This document shows, piece by piece, positions 5,362 through 8,071 of a stretch of 8,071 bases of DNA. The notes below the pieces were generated by a model. That model was not told where the DNA came from and did no database searches. It worked only from the letters and a program-made list of their open reading frames with translations. Each line of letters begins with the position of its first letter. Position 1 is the stretch's first letter. This DNA comes from an uncultured Microcoleaceae cyanobacterium (GTDB lineage Bacteria > Cyanobacteriota > Cyanobacteriia > Cyanobacteriales > Microcoleaceae), in NCBI GenBank assembly GCA_938083405.1, contig CALKCV010000455.1, positions 1-8,071 on the forward strand, in the 5' to 3' direction. A program made the translations under genes and the position numbers.

Positions 5362-6288
5362 ATGAAAAAAATGAAAAATAAATTTCTACGGTTTTTGTTT
5401 TTCATTGTACTTGGTTTAGTAACGGCAGGTTTTGTAGCGGTAGATTTAGAAACCTGGTTAACGGTGAATTTTGAGGCTGCTAAAATCACGATCTTTGGTT
5501 TTCACAATATCATCCCCAATTCCGCACAAAATAATAAGGATGGTTTGGCTTATAAAGAACGAGATTTAGAAACGTTTCTGGAATATTTGGTTAAGGAAAA
5601 TTACTGGTTTTTAGATACTAACGATCTTTATAACTATTTTTTGACCCATTCCCAGCCCGTACCGAGCGATCGCTTGGGTCAAAAACCAATTATGTTAACC
5701 TTTGATGATGGTTATAAAAGCATCGATACTATTCTGTTGCCGATGTTGCAAAGGTTGGAAGAGCGATATAATGAAAAAGTTAAGGTTGTTTTGTTTATTA
5801 ACCCGGCGGTTATAAATAATACTAAAAAAGCCAATAAATATTTGACTTGTGAAGAGTTAAGGAAAGGGGCGATCGCTAGTTATTATGACATTCAATCCCA
5901 TAGTTTCAGCCAGCAAAGATTACCAGACCTTAACGATGAAAAGCTAGTAGTAGAATTGGAAAAAGCGCAAACAAGATTGAGACAATGTACGGAAGGCATT
6001 AATGGAAATGACGCTGTGGCTTCTCATCTAGCTTATCCTTTTAACGACTCGGATAACCGCGTAGAAACATTCACTTCCCAATACTATCTTTCCGGGTATT
6101 TGTACAACGACCAGATTTTCAAACTAGGTTGGCTAGAAAATAATTACCAAGTACCCAGGGTGGCAGTTTATCGAAATAGAAAGCCAGAAAAAATGATAGA
6201 GTTTGCCGAAATGGCGGCTAAAATAGCGGCCGAAGAAAGACGGTTTCCGGGAAGTAAAACTTTTCATCTTTTACTAGAGTTTTTTTAG
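5362..6288 (+). CDS. Membrane-anchored NodB-type polysaccharide deacetylase, atypical active site
   Basis: A 308-residue protein with a positively charged N-terminus and one hydrophobic segment (8-27), a signal anchor placing the domain outside the inner membrane. The NodB/CE4 fold is shown by ITIFGFHNII (42-51), motif 1 MLTFDDGY (111-118, Asp115/Asp116), motif 2 IQSHSFSQQRLPDL (177-190) and motif 3 LAYPFND (223-229). CE4 enzymes remove N- or O-acetyl groups from GlcNAc or other polymers using an Asp-His-His metal site. Here His180 is present, but the second His of the S-H-x-x-x-H motif is Gln184. Either the metal site is altered or the protein binds rather than hydrolyses polysaccharide. The ATG lies 12 nt after hpsL with GGGGG (5349-5353) upstream, so it shares the operon. 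The substrate is probably the hpsL-linked polymer. Confidence 0.85.
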   Translation: MKKMKNKFLRFLFFIVLGLVTAGFVAVDLETWLTVNFEAAKITIFGFHNIIPNSAQNNKDGLAYKERDLETFLEYLVKENYWFLDTNDLYNYFLTHSQPVPSDRLGQKPIMLTFDDGYKSIDTILLPMLQRLEERYNEKVKVVLFINPAVINNTKKANKYLTCEELRKGAIASYYDIQSHSFSQQRLPDLNDEKLVVELEKAQTRLRQCTEGINGNDAVASHLAYPFNDSDNRVETFTSQYYLSGYLYNDQIFKLGWLENNYQVPRVAVYRNRKPEKMIEFAEMAAKIAAEERRFPGSKTFHLLLEFF

Positions 6289-6354
6289 TATTTTAGTTTT
6301 AGTTTTCTATAGCAATCTTGAAACCCCCTACTAAGAGGATTGTAGAAATATAAA

Positions 6355-7491
6355 ATGTCCGCCAAAAGTGAAACGAAAAAACAAAGATTCGATTGGATCG
6401 ACCAAACTAAAGGTTTAGCCATTTTAGGCATTGTGTTATTTCATTTTTTCCAAAACTATCCTAAAGAAATTAATTTGATTTCTATCTTGGATCGAAATGG
6501 AGCCAAAGTTGGATATGCTGCCGTAGATATCTTCTTTGTCATGGCGGGTTTTAACGTTAGCTACGTCCTCGCTCGCTTGGCTGAAAAACAAAACTTAAAT
6601 CCCATTACAACCAATTGGAAATCTTGGTTGCTAAAAAGACTTAATCGAATTTACCCCGCTTACCTATTAGCAGTTGGATGCAGTCTTTTATTGTTGTGTT
6701 TGTTTGGAAAATATAAACTCGAATTAAATCTTGATTTTATCTTAACCTGTTTCGGTTTGGCTGGTTATAAATTCCAGGCAATTAATCCCGGTTTTTGGTT
6801 TTTTACGGTGATTCTTGAGGCTTATCTGGCGATTCCCCTAATCTTTTATTTCTGCAAAAGTAAACCAGAAAAAATTCTTATTTTAGGAATAGTTGGCGGA
6901 GTTTTGACTAAACTAGCTTGCGTAGCTCTTGGTAACAAATCGGACCTTTACTGGTATTTTTTACAAAATGATTTCTTAGGCAGCTATTTTTCTCAGTTAT
7001 GTTTGGGACTTTATTGGGGAATTATCTTCTATGGTCAAAAGTGTTTTAGGAAAAAAGATTTTGTCGCTGCGACGAGTATTTTTTTAGGAAGTCTTGTTGT
7101 TTATTTATGCCTGGAATTGATGAAAATAGACATCATCTATATGCTAGGATTTGACATCCTCTTTACTCCGTTCTTTTTTCTGCTTTGTTATTTGATTTTT
7201 GAAACCTTAAAAAAATACCAACAGTTAATAGGTTATATTCTGACTTTTTTCTCTTTATTAGGAATCTACTCCTACCAAATATATCTAATCCATCAACCAT
7301 TGTATTTCGTATTATTTAAACCCTTAACAAAAGCCCTGGATTTCAATCCTTACGTTAAGGTGATTTTGGTAGCGATCGCCACTGCTATCTTACTAACTTT
7401 ATATGTCTGGGGGTTCGTTCGTCTAGAAAAGTTTTTAAGAACGGCAGCGGCTAAGATCGCTAACGGATTTAGCGAACAAAAAAATTACTGA
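6355..7491 (+). CDS. Acyltransferase-3 family membrane O-acyltransferase
   Basis: A 378-residue integral membrane protein with about ten hydrophobic segments. It carries the hallmark motifs of acyltransferase family 3 (OafA, NodX, IcaC relatives): FDWIDQTKGLAILGIVLFHF (12-31) with the Asp and His of the catalytic region, VDIFFVMAGF (57-66), LLKRLNRIYPAYLL (92-105) and GIYSYQIYLIHQPL (303-316). Members add acetyl, succinyl or other acyl groups to sugars of surface polysaccharides at the membrane. An AGAGG (6334-6338) lies rather far, 16 nt, from the ATG. The 66-nt gap from the deacetylase gene is the largest in the operon and could hold a weak internal promoter, though none is clear. The gene is markedly AT-rich compared with glmM. 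It ends by overlapping the convergent gene's stop codon. Confidence 0.9.
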   Translation: MSAKSETKKQRFDWIDQTKGLAILGIVLFHFFQNYPKEINLISILDRNGAKVGYAAVDIFFVMAGFNVSYVLARLAEKQNLNPITTNWKSWLLKRLNRIYPAYLLAVGCSLLLLCLFGKYKLELNLDFILTCFGLAGYKFQAINPGFWFFTVILEAYLAIPLIFYFCKSKPEKILILGIVGGVLTKLACVALGNKSDLYWYFLQNDFLGSYFSQLCLGLYWGIIFYGQKCFRKKDFVAATSIFLGSLVVYLCLELMKIDIIYMLGFDILFTPFFFLLCYLIFETLKKYQQLIGYILTFFSLLGIYSYQIYLIHQPLYFVLFKPLTKALDFNPYVKVILVAIATAILLTLYVWGFVRLEKFLRTAAAKIANGFSEQKNY

Positions 7492-7913
7492 TTATCTGCT
7501 GGTTTGTCTGCTTTATTTTCTACCTTTTCCCCGGGCAAATACTCCTCAATACTTATAGCTGCCGAACCTCCTTCTACTAATAAAATTAACATCGATCCCA
7601 ATTGCAACCAAATAAATAAAGCAGTCGGCAAGACGACAACTGCACCCAGAATATAAGCAATTAAATTACCAACCTTAAAAACCGAAAGCCCTGCTCCCAT
7701 GCATAGAAAGCTAAAAAAAGTAGTGCCTAAATAAGCAATAATTATCTGAGGTTTTTGGTAGTTAATTTTCCTTTGCGATTGGCGATTTTGGTTCCAGAAG
7801 GCTAATTCATATTCCAACATATCTTTGAAAATTAGCCCCCAGATAACGGCAAATACGGTTGTTATTACGATCAGTTTATAAATGGAAGAATCTGCAACAG
7901 TGGGATAATACAT
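7485..7913 (-). CDS. Small three-segment membrane protein of unknown function
   Basis: A 142-residue protein whose family I do not recognise. Hydrophobic segments lie at about 12-29, 57-79 and 83-113. The stretch between the first two (31-56, ELAFWNQNRQSQRKINYQKP) is polar and basic, probably cytoplasmic, and the C-terminus (121-142) is charged and acidic-to-basic (EEYLPGEKVENKADKPADNQ). No catalytic motif is visible. The ATG at 7913 has no clear Shine-Dalgarno sequence. The stop codon region overlaps that of the acyltransferase gene on the other strand by 7 nt, with no terminator between them. A role in the polysaccharide pathway is not supported, since the gene is convergent with the operon. 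Confidence 0.75.
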   Translation of the reverse strand: MYYPTVADSSIYKLIVITTVFAVIWGLIFKDMLEYELAFWNQNRQSQRKINYQKPQIIIAYLGTTFFSFLCMGAGLSVFKVGNLIAYILGAVVVLPTALFIWLQLGSMLILLVEGGSAAISIEEYLPGEKVENKADKPADNQ

Positions 7914-8071
7914 ATTTCAAGCCAAAAATGTTAACAATTGTAAATAATAACATTTCCAGGACGCAGTGGAGGAGCGAAAAACCGGGTTTTCAAATACTTA
8001 TGGTATAAGCAACGGTAGAATAGTAGGGTGCGCACCGCGCACCAGCAGGACTCACGCGCTCGCGTTGCCCA
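7914..8071. other. Non-coding right edge, upstream of the small membrane-protein gene
   Basis: This stretch should hold the promoter of the minus-strand gene ending at 7913. Near it lies TGTTAACA (7929-7936), a perfect palindrome followed by a further CAATTG palindrome (7935-7940), which could be an operator but matches no regulator I can name. GAAAAACCGGGTTTTC (about 7976-7991) resembles the AACCGGGTTTCT-type short repeats frequent in cyanobacteria. No open reading frame of note is visible. Confidence 0.4.
8022..8065. repeat. GC-rich palindromic repeat at the right edge
   Basis: GGTGCGC (8027-8033) pairs with GCGCACC (8037-8043) around ACC, and ACGCG (8054-8058) pairs with CGCGT (8061-8065). 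The lead-in AGTAGGGTGCG resembles the GTAGGGTGCG… dispersed repeats common between cyanobacterial genes. The element may continue past the window. Confidence 0.5.

Noticed and set aside
6286..6310. Terminator after the deacetylase gene
   Set aside because: T-rich sequence is present, but no stable hairpin precedes it, so the operon is taken to continue into the acyltransferase gene.
1..8071. CRISPR array, tRNA or rRNA genes
   Set aside because: No regularly spaced direct repeats and no cloverleaf or rRNA-like sequence was seen on either strand.

Overview
The window comes from a cyanobacterial chromosome. The octamer GCGATCGC (HIP1) occurs nine times in 8 kb, at 422, 1225, 1347, 2980, 3274, 3940, 5666, 5869 and 7372, a density typical of cyanobacteria. 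A likely hormogonium-polysaccharide gene (hpsL) hints at a filamentous, gliding lineage; that part is inference. No rRNA, tRNA or CRISPR array is visible.

Left part (1-2260), an accessory patchwork. On the minus strand lie a PIN-like toxin gene of the DUF3368 type (178-744) with a tightly coupled, unrecognised partner running off the left edge (1-174), and a VapBC toxin-antitoxin pair (1371-2110). Between them is a gene-poor stretch holding dispersed-repeat hairpins and what looks like a compact plus-strand non-coding RNA (about 953-1135): a 14-bp perfect closing stem, an internal hairpin, and a strong intrinsic terminator directly after the stem. Plus-strand fragments of a glycosyltransferase C-terminus occur twice (1196-1324 and 2160-2231) and flank the vapBC module. 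A minus-strand scrap of a second DUF3368 gene 5' end (2123-2164) abuts the right-hand fragment. vapC itself carries a 90-bp hairpin element with terminal inverted repeats and a 3-bp target duplication; together they add exactly 31 codons and leave the reading frame and catalytic residues intact. The region reads as a toxin-antitoxin insertion hot spot that ate into a glycosyltransferase gene.

Central and right part (2277-7491), one plus-strand polysaccharide operon: phosphoglucosamine mutase glmM, an HpsL-like O-antigen ligase/polymerase membrane protein, a membrane-anchored NodB-type polysaccharide deacetylase, and an acyltransferase-3 membrane protein. Gaps are 16, 12 and 66 nt. A plausible joint job is supply of an amino-sugar precursor, polymerisation or export of a surface polysaccharide, and tailoring by de-N-acetylation and O-acylation, like the IcaB/IcaC pair of poly-GlcNAc systems. 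The deacetylase has Gln where the second metal-binding His is expected, so its activity is open. Base composition drifts by eye from GC-richer in glmM to clearly AT-rich in the last gene.

Right end (7485-8071): a convergent minus-strand gene for a small three-segment membrane protein of unknown function overlaps the operon's last gene by 7 nt. It is followed by a non-coding edge with palindromic, GC-rich repeat-like sequence.
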